A DNA stretch of 64,000 bases from Escherichia coli DSM 30083 = JCM 1649 = ATCC 11775. GTDB taxonomy: Bacteria; Pseudomonadota; Gammaproteobacteria; Enterobacterales; Enterobacteriaceae. The position numbers were made by a program, and so were the translations under genes. This document shows, piece by piece, positions 49,241-58,129 of the stretch. The stretch is from the NCBI RefSeq assembly GCF_003697165.2, contig NZ_CP033092.2, positions 62,001 to 126,000 of the forward strand, read 5' to 3'. Positions within the stretch are counted from its first letter, which is position 1, and the number at the start of each line of letters is the position of its first letter. The notes beneath the pieces were generated by a model. The model saw only the letters and a list, made by a program, of their open reading frames with translations. It had not been told where the DNA came from and did not search any database.

Positions 49241-49924
49241 TTATTTTTTGTTTTTCCGCTGTGGAGATTCAGCAGGTTGAAGACGGTCGAACTGAATATT
49301 TGCCATGTTGATGGCTAATTTCAGATATTTGAGGTTGTTGGGCGAGACACCTTTTAGCGTCAAATTAATGTCTTGCCATTGACCTGGTAATAATTTCAGG
49401 GAGGAGTTCATTGAGGTACTAAATAGCAATTGCTGCCATTTTGCTAATGCGTTGATGTCGGTGGGTTTTTCTCCCCCCCATGTCGCGTAGAAACCCATAT
49501 TTGATACAGGAACACTTAATAAGTTAACCAGTGAAATACGAATAACGCTGCCGTTTTCTACTGCGTCAATAGACAGTATTTTCCCTGCCAAACCAACAGA
49601 ACCGTTATTTAAAATGAAGTATTGGGTTTGTGCCGGGTTAAATTCTGTAAAGACAAATTCGTCCTGTTTGTCTTTAACTGCCTTCACCACGCCAGCGAGC
49701 GTTTTGGTACTGTTTATGATGGTAATTTGTTGTTTTTCAAAGTGTTCTATCTTGCGCTTGTCGAGTTATTGTTGTTTTTCAAGCGCCTCGATTTTGCTTT
49801 TTTGTAACTCTTGCTGTGTAACGAGATCGTCGACCTTACTCGCTTTTTCAATATAGTCACACCCTACCAATAAGCAAAGTTGCAATATCATTAACACGCT
49901 TAACAGTGTTTTCTTTAGGTTCAT
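49241..49924 (-). pseudogene. SadB-like inner-membrane lipoprotein, split by an in-frame TAA
   Basis: Reading from ATG 49924 gives MNLKKTLLSVLMILQLCLLV-GC, a lipoprotein signal with the lipobox Cys at residue 22. Asp follows at +2, the inner-membrane retention signal. A coiled coil then starts (KASKVDDLVTQQELQKSKIE) and stops at TAA 49766-49768 (codon 53). The same frame continues without any shift (LDKRKIEHFEKQQITIINST) to the stop at 49241; uninterrupted it would be 227 residues. In Salmonella, SadB is an inner-membrane trimeric lipoprotein needed to display SadA, and sadB precedes sadA as here. A single C-to-T change in a CAA codon would explain the stop. A GTG at 49690 could restart an unanchored 149-residue piece. 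Confidence 0.8.
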
Positions 49925-50482
49925 AGGATGAATTCCTTTTCATAATCCCGATACAGTTGATAATTACGGCACAATCATTTTTTTTATGAATGATTGGAGT
50001 GGGGCATATCCGCAAAATAAATTTGTTAGAGAGTTTTTGTATTAATTGGTTGTGCGAATATTTTATTAAATGTCAAACGATTTCAGTTTGTAGCCAATAA
50101 TATTAATCGCGCGGATTTTAATGATCGGTGTCAATCGATGTCAAATGTTTCACCGGATAAAGGCACAGGGCGGGGAAAGATAAATATTCAGTTGAGTGAT
50201 GTTTTATTGTGGAATTTGCGAAGCTGATTGAAAAATTTAAATAATTAATTATGTTTCAAGCATTGATATGCGGAAATTCATTGTTAATATTGATACATCG
50301 TTCTTTAATTTGTACCTGATTTTCAGAATTTAGCCTGGCATGTGCGCTAAAAAGAATAGAGGAGATTGAATATATAATGTTAAGAACGTTATAAATATTC
50401 GATCTCTGAAACAGGCTCCTGCATGTGCCAGCAGGAGCGAGTAAATGGTGAGAGGCTGTGATTACAGCGACGAGAAAGGAAC
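49925..50482. other. AT-rich intergenic region upstream of the adhesin operon
   Basis: About 560 bases with no credible gene. It should hold the promoter of the lipoprotein-adhesin operon (AAGGAATTCATCCT just before the lipoprotein ATG is a usable ribosome site) and the end of yibL. Its long A/T tracts would favour H-NS binding, and H-NS repression is reported for homologous adhesins; I cannot show it here. Confidence 0.55.
50415..50438 (-). terminator. hairpin downstream of yibL
   Basis: GCTCCTGC and GCAGGAGC form an 8-bp perfect stem with an 8-base loop about 45 bases past the yibL stop; on the minus strand CTGTTTC follows. Probable yibL terminator with a weak T tract. Confidence 0.65.
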
Positions 50483-50845
50483 TTAAAACGCAGTCTTTGA
50501 GAACCCTGTCATCTCTTGCAGGCCCATTTCACGGCCCAGCGCGGTCATTGGGTGCACAACCACCAGTCCGCGAACACTTTTTTTCAGTTTGCCCATATCA
50601 GCCTGCTCTTTTTTGGTGATTGCACGCTGGAACGGCATCTTCATCAGTTTCTGCGCTTCTTTGCTGAGTTTCTGGCTGTGAACTTCGCGCAGGCGAGCAA
50701 TTTCTGCTTCCAGCGTGGCTTTCTCTTTTTCCAGTTCGGCATATTTGTCTGCGGCTTCAACCAGCGATAGATCGGCCTGCTGGTGACGGATGGCGTCCAG
50801 ACGATCGCTGAGACGTTTGATTTCGTTTTTTTCGACTTCTTTCAT
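50483..50845 (-). CDS. yibL: DUF2810 family protein YibL
   Basis: A 120-residue basic protein. Residues 1-65 are a strongly predicted coiled coil ([20 protein letters not shown] ... [14 protein letters not shown]). The C-terminal half is Lys-rich with [21 protein letters not shown]. coli YibL has been seen in ribosome fractions, but its function is not established. It is a single gene, divergent from yibT across 283 bases. Confidence 0.92.
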
Positions 50846-51128
50846 GTGATGACTTCTGATAGAGATAAATTTATAGCCTCTAGTATGCGCGACCAGGTGC
50901 TTTGTTCACAACTGATGGCATTGTAATAGTTCCAGATTGTAACCATTAATGCGTTAAAAAATCACCCAATACATTGATTAGTTAAGAAATTTAAAGAAAA
51001 AAGATAGTCAACAGAAGCAGGTGATTATTGAGGATTGAGCACGTTTTCCTTAATGTCATTTATATCGGGATCTAAACTAAAATTGGCGGCCGCGCATTCC
51101 CGGCGCGGGGTAATACGGAGATATCATC

Positions 51129-51338
51129 ATGGGCAAATTAGGTGAAAACGTTCCGCTTCTTATCGATAAAGCCGTAGATTTCATGGCATCCAGCCAGGCG
51201 TTCCGGGAGTATCTGAAAAAACTACCTCCCCGTAACGCGATTCCGTCCGGAATACCTGATGAAAGCGTGCCGTTATATCTACAACGTCTGGAGTATTATC
51301 GTCAGCTTTATCGTCCGAAACAGGTAGAGGAGAAGTAA
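51129..51338 (+). CDS. yibT: uncharacterised protein YibT
   Basis: A 69-residue protein ([20 protein letters not shown] ... PKQVEEK), recognised as YibT, which lies next to mtlR in E. coli. It is soluble in appearance, with no motif I can name. A GGAGAT ribosome site is 8 bases before ATG. The preceding 283 bases contain a GC-rich block with a NotI site (GCGGCCGC at about 51088). The stop codon is inside a hairpin shared with mtlR. Function unknown. Confidence 0.88.
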
Positions 51339-51354
51339 GCGAAAGTACTTACTT
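51333..51354. terminator. hairpin containing both the yibT and mtlR stop codons
   Basis: AAGTAAG and CTTACTT form a 7-bp stem with an 8-base loop. The yibT TAA (51336-51338) is in one arm and the mtlR TAA (51349-51351) in the other. On the plus strand it is followed by TT-G-AAAGGCTTTTTTT, so it may terminate yibT. Confidence 0.6.
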
Positions 51355-51936
51355 TTGAAAGGCTTTTTTTAAGCTGATTTTTGAAATCAGCTCTGTCAGT
51401 GAAAGGACCATTGTTGATCGTACAGCCTGTTGGTAACGCTGAATTTGCATTGCATACAAACTGGAGTCTGCAGGTTCAAACTGTGGCGGCGGTGGTAACG
51501 CCGCCACGCAATGCAGTTCACCAAAGGGTCCAAGGATTTCGTCGTCGGTAAAAGCGTACTCGTTGCCGTCGTGATTTAGCTCTTCACGCAATGCCATCAG
51601 CAGTTCCGCATCTTCGTATTCCTGGCGGTTAATGACGCCCAACCCGTAAATGAGTTTTAAACGCACAGAAAGATCGCCCAGCGGACCATCGCCGTCGAGT
51701 AACGGTTCTACAGCATACTTCACCGCGTAATCGTCTTTGCGGAATACCTGAAGCACCAGAAGATTTACCGCCTCGGTCAAAAGCTCGACGGCGGTGATCA
51801 GAAAGCTTCGCACGGTTTTGCCAGCATTCAGACGCTCAAGCACACGGTTTTCAAAGGCCTGGGTTTGTTCCATTGTTGCCTGCATATCTGACAATCTGTT
51901 ATTCGGGCGCAGGGTATCCTGCGCCTGGTCCACCAT
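51349..51936 (-). CDS. mtlR: mannitol operon repressor
   Basis: A 195-residue all-helical protein of the MtlR family, which has no recognisable helix-turn-helix. Genetic work in E. coli makes it a repressor of the mtl operon; DNA binding has not been clearly shown for the family. The sequence begins MVDQAQDTLRPNNRLSDMQA; the conserved core is LTEAVNLLVLQVFRKDDYAVKY and GPLGDLSVRLKLIYGLG (written in parts). It is the third gene of mtlADR, its start overlapping the mtlD stop by one base. Confidence 0.95.
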   Translation of the reverse strand: MVDQAQDTLRPNNRLSDMQATMEQTQAFENRVLERLNAGKTVRSFLITAVELLTEAVNLLVLQVFRKDDYAVKYAVEPLLDGDGPLGDLSVRLKLIYGLGVINRQEYEDAELLMALREELNHDGNEYAFTDDEILGPFGELHCVAALPPPPQFEPADSSLYAMQIQRYQQAVRSTMVLSLTELISKISLKKAFQK

Positions 51937-53084
51937 TATTGCATTGCTTTATAAGCGGTTACCGCCTCGGATACAACCTCGCTGTTGGCATCAAGACCGG
52001 AAATCTGTGCCAGCGCGGCTTGTGGGCCTTTGTCGGCAATCAGCGCTGCCAGTTCCTGAGCCTGCGGGTCATCTTCACTGCGGAAGTGCATTGCAGCGGC
52101 AATACCTTCAATCAGGTTTTTATGTGGCAGACCATATTCCAGGGTTCCGAGCAGTGGCTTGATCAGACGGTCGCCAGCACTCAGTTTACGCAGCGGCTGA
52201 CGGCCTACGCGTTCTACATCATCTTTCAGGTACGGGTTCTCGAAACGACCGAGGATTTTCTGGATGTATGCCGCATGTTTGTCAGCATCAAAGTCGTAGC
52301 GCTTGATCAGTACCGCGCCGCTTTCTTCCATTGCCCCTTTTACCACCGCGCGGATTTTCTCGTCGAGAATTGCGTCACGAATGGTCTGATGACCGGCCAG
52401 TTTTCCGAGGTACGCGGTTATAGCATGACCTGTATTCAGGGTGAAGAGTTTACGTTCGACAAATGCCATCAGATTGTCGGTTAATTCCATGCCAGGGATG
52501 TTTGGCAGCGTGCCTTTGAACTGCGTTTTATCGACAATCCATTCGCTGAAGGTTTCTACCGTCACTTCCAGCGGATCGTTAGTTGCCGAAGCCGAAGGCG
52601 GTACGATGCGGTCAACGGCGGAATCAACAAAGCCAACGTGTTCTTCTACCCACGCTTTGGCATCTTCCGGCAGGGCGTTCATCACATGGCCTTTCAGCTG
52701 CGTGGTGCCGCGGACCATGTTTTCACAGGCGATGATGTTCAGTGGGGATTCATTACCTTGTTCTTTACGTTTCACCAGCCCTTTGGCGATGGCCGGAGCA
52801 ATACGTTCCAGCACGACAGGGCCAACGGCGGTAGTGACTAAATCGACCTGAGCAATCAGATCAACGACATCATCGCCAATGCTGCTGACGGCATCGACGC
52901 CAGAAACGGTATCCACCTGCTCGGTTTCGCCGACCACATGAACCTGATAGCTATGACGGGCATTCAGGGCATCAAGTACCACCTGATTTACATCGGCAAA
53001 CGTCAGTTGGATACCCGCGTCCGCCAGCAGTTTACCGATAAAGCCACGACCGATATTACCTGCGCCAAAATGTAATGCTTTCAT
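51936..53084 (-). CDS. mtlD: mannitol-1-phosphate 5-dehydrogenase
   Basis: Oxidises mannitol-1-phosphate from MtlA to fructose-6-phosphate with NAD+. It is 382 residues of the polyol-specific long-chain dehydrogenase family: NAD site MKALHFGAGNIGRGFIGKLL at the N-terminus, the catalytic Lys region in AFVERKLFTLNTGHAI (near 208-223), and NPYLKDDVERVGRQPLRKL. The frame continues 60 codons upstream through REP DNA, so I start at 53084 with AAGGTT as ribosome site. Confidence 0.97.
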   Translation of the reverse strand: MKALHFGAGNIGRGFIGKLLADAGIQLTFADVNQVVLDALNARHSYQVHVVGETEQVDTVSGVDAVSSIGDDVVDLIAQVDLVTTAVGPVVLERIAPAIAKGLVKRKEQGNESPLNIIACENMVRGTTQLKGHVMNALPEDAKAWVEEHVGFVDSAVDRIVPPSASATNDPLEVTVETFSEWIVDKTQFKGTLPNIPGMELTDNLMAFVERKLFTLNTGHAITAYLGKLAGHQTIRDAILDEKIRAVVKGAMEESGAVLIKRYDFDADKHAAYIQKILGRFENPYLKDDVERVGRQPLRKLSAGDRLIKPLLGTLEYGLPHKNLIEGIAAAMHFRSEDDPQAQELAALIADKGPQAALAQISGLDANSEVVSEAVTAYKAMQ

Positions 53085-53113
53085 AGTATTAACCTTCATC
53101 AATGTTTTTACCC

Positions 53114-53154
53114 GAGAGGGCTGGGGTGAGGCTTTTCCCTCACCCAAACCCTCT
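53114..53154. repeat. inverted GAGAGGG...CCCTCTC repeat
   Basis: GAGAGGGCTGGGGTGAGG and CCTCACCCAAACCCTCTC form an imperfect 18-bp stem around CTTTTC, just upstream of mtlD. It resembles the small GC-rich intergenic repeats scattered through E. coli; a partial relative (GGAGAGGGTGGG) is near 53384. Confidence 0.65.
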
Positions 53155-53175
53155 CCGTGAGGAGAGGGGCTTTTT

Positions 53176-53361
<186 letters not shown>

Positions 53362-53402
53362 AATTAGCCTCACCTTCTTCATGCGGAGAGGGTGGGAATG
53401 GA

Positions 53403-55316
53403 TTACTTACGACCTGCCAGCAGTTCCAGCACTTCATCCACGCTGGTGGTGTGTGCCAGACGCTCGATGACAGACTCATCATCCAGTGCATTGGTCAGGC
53501 TGGTGATAACCTGAATGTGCTCGTTGTTACGGGCAGCAATACCAATCACCAGACGGGCAATGTCATCTTCTTCTTCACCGAAGCGCACGCCTTCCGGATA
53601 CTGGCAGAACACCACGCCCGTTTTCAGTACGCGATCTTTCGCTTCAACCGTACCGTGTGGCACCGCGATAGACTCACCCAGATAAGTCGGGGTCAGTTTT
53701 TCACGATCCAACATCGCCTGAACGTATTCCGGCTCAACGTAACCGCCTTTCACCAGCTGCTCGCCAGCAAAACGAATCGCTTCTTCTTTGGTGGCCGCTT
53801 TGCGACCGAGGAAGATGTTCTCCGCGCCCAGTTTGAACAGATTAGCACTGGAATCGTCAAAGCTGTCTTTCAGACTGTCTTTCACTTTCACTTCGTTTTC
53901 AGTATGGCGCTGGGCAGCAACCAGACGTTCGGTCAGGCTGGTGTACAGGCCGCTGTCGAGGAAGTTGGTCAGCGAAATATGCTGTGCCTGCGGAACCTGG
54001 CGCATAGCGCGTTCGGTCAGGTCACGGTGAGTGATGACCAGGTCCACATCTGGCGGCAGGTTGTTGATCGCGCTGTTAGTGACCGAAATCTGCGACAGAC
54101 CTGCATCCTGAATTTTCTTACGCAGCACGCCTGCGCCCATCGCACTGGAACCCATACCGGCATCACAGGCAACGATGATTTTACGTACGTGGCTCAGGTC
54201 GTTAGTCACATCGCCCGCAGACAGTGGAGACGCGCCTTTAGACTCAGCTTTCATGTCCTGCATACGACGAGTTGCTGCTTCAATATCATCTTCTTCTTTC
54301 ACTTTGCTGGTTTTCAGCAGAATGGCAGAGACAACGAAGGAGACAGCCATCGCCGCACACACACCCGCGATGTTAGCGAAGTATGCACCTTTTGGTGTCA
54401 TCGCCAGTACAGCAAGGATAGAACCCGGAGATGCCGGAGAAACCAGCCCACCGCCCAGGATAGTCAGCGTAAACACGCCAGTCATACCACCGAGGATAAC
54501 GGCCAGAATCAGACGCGGATTCATCAGCACATACGGGAAGTAGATTTCGTGGATACCGCCCAGGAAGTGGATGATTGCCGCACCGCCCGCAGACTGTTTA
54601 GCGCTACCACGACCAAAGAACATGTACGCCAGCAGCACGCCCATACCCGGACCTGGGTTAGCTTCAATCAGGAAGAAGATGGATTTACCCAGTTCATGGG
54701 ACTGCTGAATACCCAGCGGCGAGAAGATACCGTGGTTAATGGCGTTGTTGAGGAACAGGATTTTCGCCGGTTCAACAAAGATAGACGCCAGCGGCAGCAT
54801 GTCATGGACAACCATGAAGTTAACGCCCGCCGCCAGCATTTTAGACAGGGCTTCAACAACCGGGCCAATGCCGAGAAATGCCAGAATAGCGAGGATCATC
54901 CCGATGATGCCTGCGGAGAAGTTATTCACCAGCATTTCAAAACCGGATTTGATCTTACCGTCTACCCAGCGGTCGAAGTGCTTAATGCACCAGCCGCCCA
55001 GCGGACCTGCAATCATAGAGCCGAGGAACATCGGCATATCTGCGCCGACGATAACGCCCATGGTGGTGATGGCACCGACTACGCCGCCACGTTCGCCGCC
55101 TACCAGCTTACCACCGGTATAACCGATCAGCAGCGGCAGGAGATAAGTGATCATCGGCCCGACCAGCTTCGCCAGCGTTTCGTTCGGTAACCACCCTGTT
55201 GGAATAAATAACGCGGTGATGATACCCCACGCGATAAACGCGCCGATATTTGGCATCACCATGTTGCTGAGGAAACGACCAAAGCTTTGCACTTTGATCT
55301 TAATATCGGATGACAT
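53403..55316 (-). CDS. mtlA: PTS mannitol-specific enzyme IICBA
   Basis: Takes up mannitol and phosphorylates it to mannitol-1-phosphate. It is 637 residues with all three domains fused. IIC (about 1-340) is the membrane channel with FLGGIHEIYFPYVLM. IIB (about 378-470) has the phosphocysteine in IVACDAGMGSSAMGAG (Cys 384). IIA (about 495-637) has the phosphohistidine in AVPHGTVEAKD (His 554). It is the first gene of mtlADR. The 535-base upstream region carries five CRP-like sites. Confidence 0.98.
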   Translation of the reverse strand: MSSDIKIKVQSFGRFLSNMVMPNIGAFIAWGIITALFIPTGWLPNETLAKLVGPMITYLLPLLIGYTGGKLVGGERGGVVGAITTMGVIVGADMPMFLGSMIAGPLGGWCIKHFDRWVDGKIKSGFEMLVNNFSAGIIGMILAILAFLGIGPVVEALSKMLAAGVNFMVVHDMLPLASIFVEPAKILFLNNAINHGIFSPLGIQQSHELGKSIFFLIEANPGPGMGVLLAYMFFGRGSAKQSAGGAAIIHFLGGIHEIYFPYVLMNPRLILAVILGGMTGVFTLTILGGGLVSPASPGSILAVLAMTPKGAYFANIAGVCAAMAVSFVVSAILLKTSKVKEEDDIEAATRRMQDMKAESKGASPLSAGDVTNDLSHVRKIIVACDAGMGSSAMGAGVLRKKIQDAGLSQISVTNSAINNLPPDVDLVITHRDLTERAMRQVPQAQHISLTNFLDSGLYTSLTERLVAAQRHTENEVKVKDSLKDSFDDSSANLFKLGAENIFLGRKAATKEEAIRFAGEQLVKGGYVEPEYVQAMLDREKLTPTYLGESIAVPHGTVEAKDRVLKTGVVFCQYPEGVRFGEEEDDIARLVIGIAARNNEHIQVITSLTNALDDESVIERLAHTTSVDEVLELLAGRK

Positions 55317-55459
55317 AAAAACACCCCTTCTTATGTTTGCTGTCGCGCAGGCTGGAAGCCCGAGGTTTTTTGTTAATGTGGCGGCAGAGGTAGCCGGACC
55401 TTGTAGATACTGCGAAATCTGGCACTGAATCGGTTAACTGTCCAGTCGGCGGCCTTTTG

Positions 55460-55475
55460 TGTGATATCAGTCACA
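55460..55475. promoter_or_regulatory. CRP site 1 (mtl operon)
   Basis: TGTGATATCAGTCACA is a perfect TGTGA-N6-TCACA site, the one nearest mtlA (centre about 150 bases before its ATG). Confidence 0.9.
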
Positions 55476-55503
55476 TAAATGTAGGGGGTAGAGAGGTAAT
55501 TGA

Positions 55504-55519
55504 CGTGATGTTCATCACA
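55504..55519. promoter_or_regulatory. CRP site 2 (mtl operon)
   Basis: CGTGATGTTCATCACA matches TGTGA-N6-TCACA at nine of ten core bases. Confidence 0.85.
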
Positions 55520-55576
55520 AAATGCTTGTGTAAAAAAGCAACAAGGCGGCGATTTTCGCTAAAAATGGCATTTAAA

Positions 55577-55592
55577 TGTGAGTTATGTCACA
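55577..55592. promoter_or_regulatory. CRP site 3 (mtl operon)
   Basis: TGTGAGTTATGTCACA is a perfect TGTGA-N6-TCACA site. Confidence 0.9.
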
Positions 55593-55620
55593 TTTTTATT
55601 TTGATGGTTTGTTGAATCTT

Positions 55621-55636
55621 TGTGATCTGAATCACA
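55621..55636. promoter_or_regulatory. CRP site 4 (mtl operon)
   Basis: TGTGATCTGAATCACA is a perfect TGTGA-N6-TCACA site. Confidence 0.9.
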
Positions 55637-55663
55637 AGATATTTTCTTACGGCGTTCACCTGA

Positions 55664-55679
55664 TGTGATCTACAGCATG
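55664..55679. promoter_or_regulatory. CRP site 5 (mtl operon), weak
   Basis: TGTGATCTACAGCATG has one good half-site and a poor second half. It fits the known count of five CRP sites upstream of E. coli mtlA. Confidence 0.6.
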
Positions 55680-55851
55680 TTATGCCTTCGTCATAAAATC
55701 GTTATGTAACTAAGCAACTCATCACCTCTTAAATTATTCTTTGGTGTTATGGCGAGAATCGCGAACCCGGATTATTGTCAAAATATCAGCCTGACTCCCT
55801 TCTGGCTGCCAGCCAAAAAACAACACTGATAAACGTGAATCCGAGGCAGAT

Positions 55852-56214
55852 ATGTTTCTAAACTATTTCGCGTTGGGAGTGCTGATCTTCGTCTTTCTGG
55901 TGATTTTTTATGGAATCATCGCGATACATGACATCCCTTATCTGATTGCCAAAAAGCGCAACCATCCCCATGCCGACGCTATTCATACGGCGGGCTGGGT
56001 AAGCCTGTTTACCCTGCATGTTATCTGGCCGTTCCTGTGGATCTGGGCGACGCTCTATCAACCGGAGCGCGGCTGGGGCATGCAGTCGCATGTTACGCCG
56101 CAAGAGAAAACGACTGACGCGGAAATCGCCGCACTTTCTGACCGGATTTCCCGGCTGGAGCACCAACTCGCCGCCGAGAAAAAGACTGACTATTCCACGT
56201 TTCCGGAGATCTAA
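55852..56214 (+). CDS. yibI: DUF3302 inner-membrane protein YibI
   Basis: 120 residues with two membrane spans (about 3-26 and 48-68, with WVSLFTLHVIWPFLWIWATL in the second) and a short C-terminal coiled coil (TDAEIAALSDRISRLEHQLA). It lies two bases upstream of yibH, and the pair is usually found together, so it is probably an accessory to that membrane fusion protein. Function not established. Confidence 0.92.
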   Translation: MFLNYFALGVLIFVFLVIFYGIIAIHDIPYLIAKKRNHPHADAIHTAGWVSLFTLHVIWPFLWIWATLYQPERGWGMQSHVTPQEKTTDAEIAALSDRISRLEHQLAAEKKTDYSTFPEI

Positions 56215-56216
56215 TT

Positions 56217-57353
56217 ATGGATCTATTGATTGTTTTAACTTACGTGGCGCTGGCGTGGGCGGTCTTTAAAATCTTCCGCATTCCGGTGAATCAGTGGACG
56301 CTGGCGACGGCGGCGCTGGGAGGCGTGTTTCTGGTGAGTGGTTTGATTTTGTTGATGAACTACAACCACCCTTACACTTTTACCGCGCAAAAGGCAGTGA
56401 TAGCGATCCCCATCACGCCACAGGTGACGGGAATTGTTACTGAAGTCACCGACAAAAATAATCAGCTTATTCAGAAGGGCGAGGTGCTTTTTAAGCTCGA
56501 CCCGGTTCGTTACCAGGCGCGAGTTGACAGGCTTCAGGCAGACCTGATGACGGCGACGCATAATATAAAGACGCTGCGCGCGCAGCTCACTGAAGCGCAG
56601 GCCAACACCACCCAGGTTTCAGCGGAGCGCGACCGTCTGTTTAAAAATTATCAACGTTATCTGAAAGGCAGCCAGGCGGCGGTGAATCCGTTCTCGGAAC
56701 GTGACATCGACGATGCGCGGCAAAATTTCCTCGCGCAGGATGCGCTGGTGAAAGGCTCGGTGGCGGAGCAGGCGCAGATCCAGAGCCAGCTCGACAGTAT
56801 GGTTAACGGCGAGCAATCGCAGATTGTGAGCTTAAGAGCGCAACTTACTGAAGCAAAATATAACCTTGAGCAGACTGTCATTCGCGCACCGAGCAATGGC
56901 TACGTCACTCAGGTACTGATCCGCCCAGGTACATACGCAGCTGCCTTGCCGCTGCGTCCGGTGATGGTCTTCATCCCCGAGCAAAAACGGCAAATTGTCG
57001 CCCAATTTCGGCAAAACTCGCTGTTACGTCTGAAACCCGGCGATGATGCGGAAGTGGTGTTTAACGCGCTACCTGGGCAGGTGTTTCACGGCAAACTGAC
57101 CAGTATTTTACCTGTCGTGCCAGGCGGTTCTTATCAGGCGCAGGGGGTATTGCAATCATTAACGGTCGTGCCCGGCACGGACGGTGTGCTGGGAACCATT
57201 GAACTGGACCCTAACGCTGATATCGATGCCTTACCCGACGGCATCTACGCCCAGGTGGCAGTTTACTCCGACCATTTCAGCCATGTTTCGGTGATGCGGA
57301 AAGTGCTGCTAAGAATGACCAGTTGGATGCATTATCTTTATTTGGATCATTGA
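56217..57353 (+). CDS. yibH: HlyD/EmrA family membrane fusion protein YibH
   Basis: 378 residues: membrane spans in the first 60 residues, then a biotinyl-lipoyl-like half (VIAIPITPQVTGIVTEVTDK), a helical hairpin (about 100-215, LRAQLTEAQANTTQ ... NLEQTVI), the second lipoyl half (RAPSNGYVTQVLIRPGTYA), and a beta-barrel domain. This is the adaptor architecture of RND/MFS-type export systems. No outer-membrane channel or pump gene lies beside it apart from yibI; the substrate is unknown. Confidence 0.93.
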   Translation: MDLLIVLTYVALAWAVFKIFRIPVNQWTLATAALGGVFLVSGLILLMNYNHPYTFTAQKAVIAIPITPQVTGIVTEVTDKNNQLIQKGEVLFKLDPVRYQARVDRLQADLMTATHNIKTLRAQLTEAQANTTQVSAERDRLFKNYQRYLKGSQAAVNPFSERDIDDARQNFLAQDALVKGSVAEQAQIQSQLDSMVNGEQSQIVSLRAQLTEAKYNLEQTVIRAPSNGYVTQVLIRPGTYAAALPLRPVMVFIPEQKRQIVAQFRQNSLLRLKPGDDAEVVFNALPGQVFHGKLTSILPVVPGGSYQAQGVLQSLTVVPGTDGVLGTIELDPNADIDALPDGIYAQVAVYSDHFSHVSVMRKVLLRMTSWMHYLYLDH

Positions 57354-57423
57354 GACTTGTATCACCTGTGTTTTGCGCGAGCCTGAGCCATACTGATATT
57401 TTTCCTCGCACAAAGGACTCGGC

Positions 57424-58032
57424 ATGAAACTCGTCGGTAGCTACACCAGCCCGTTTGTACGCAAACTTTCTATTCTGTTGTTAGAAAAGGGCATAACGTT
57501 CGAATTTATTAATGAACTGCCCTATAACGCGGATAACGGCGTGGCGCAATTTAACCCGTTAGGAAAAGTGCCGGTGCTGGTGACCGAAGAGGGCGAATGC
57601 TGGTTTGATTCGCCGATCATCGCTGAATATATTGAATTAATGAATGTTGCTCCGGCGATGTTGCCGCGTGATCCGCTGGAGTCGTTGCGGGTGCGCAAAA
57701 TTGAGGCGCTGGCGGATGGCATTATGGATGCCGGGCTGGTATCGGTGCGTGAACAGGCGCGTCCGGCGGCGCAGCAGTCTGAAGATGAATTGTTACGTCA
57801 GCGTGAGAAAATCAACCGCAGTCTGGATGTGCTGGAAGGATATCTGGTCGATGGCACACTCAAAACCGATACGGTCAATCTGGCGACTATCGCCATTGCC
57901 TGTGCCGTCGGATATCTCAATTTCCGCCGCGTTGCGCCAGGCTGGTGTGTCGACCGCCCACACTTAGTCAAACTGGTCGAAAACCTGTTTAGCCGCGAAA
58001 GTTTTGCTCGCACCGAACCGCCAAAGGCTTGA
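57424..58032 (+). CDS. yibF: glutathione S-transferase family protein YibF
   Basis: 202 residues. The N-terminal thioredoxin-like domain reads [20 protein letters not shown], with the conserved cis-Pro and Glu-Ser-type site in [23 protein letters not shown]; here Asp-Ser replaces Glu-Ser. The C-terminal domain is all-helical. Substrate unknown. It lies upstream of selA in the same direction with a 97-base gap, and yibF-selA-selB may be cotranscribed. In K-12 the rhsA element sits on its upstream side; here yibH is only 70 bases away. Confidence 0.93.
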
Positions 58033-58129
58033 TGCGCGATATGTCCTCCTGACCCATCTCACGTTACAATCCGTGGTTATGTTAAACGCCCTTCTCCGTG
58101 TGAGAGGGCCTTGATCAGCCAGGTTTCCT

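Larger units (their letters stand above)
55317..55851. other. mtlA / yibI divergent control region
   Basis: A 535-base region without a gene, holding the mtlA promoter and five CRP-like palindromes, listed separately. I could not fix the mtlA -10/-35 elements with confidence. The yibI end has no clear promoter that I can name. Confidence 0.7.

Noticed and set aside
53451..55190. 579-codon open frame opposite mtlA
   Set aside because: Antisense to the complete MtlA gene, with a His/Gln/Arg/Thr-rich translation typical of a shadow frame and no proper start context.
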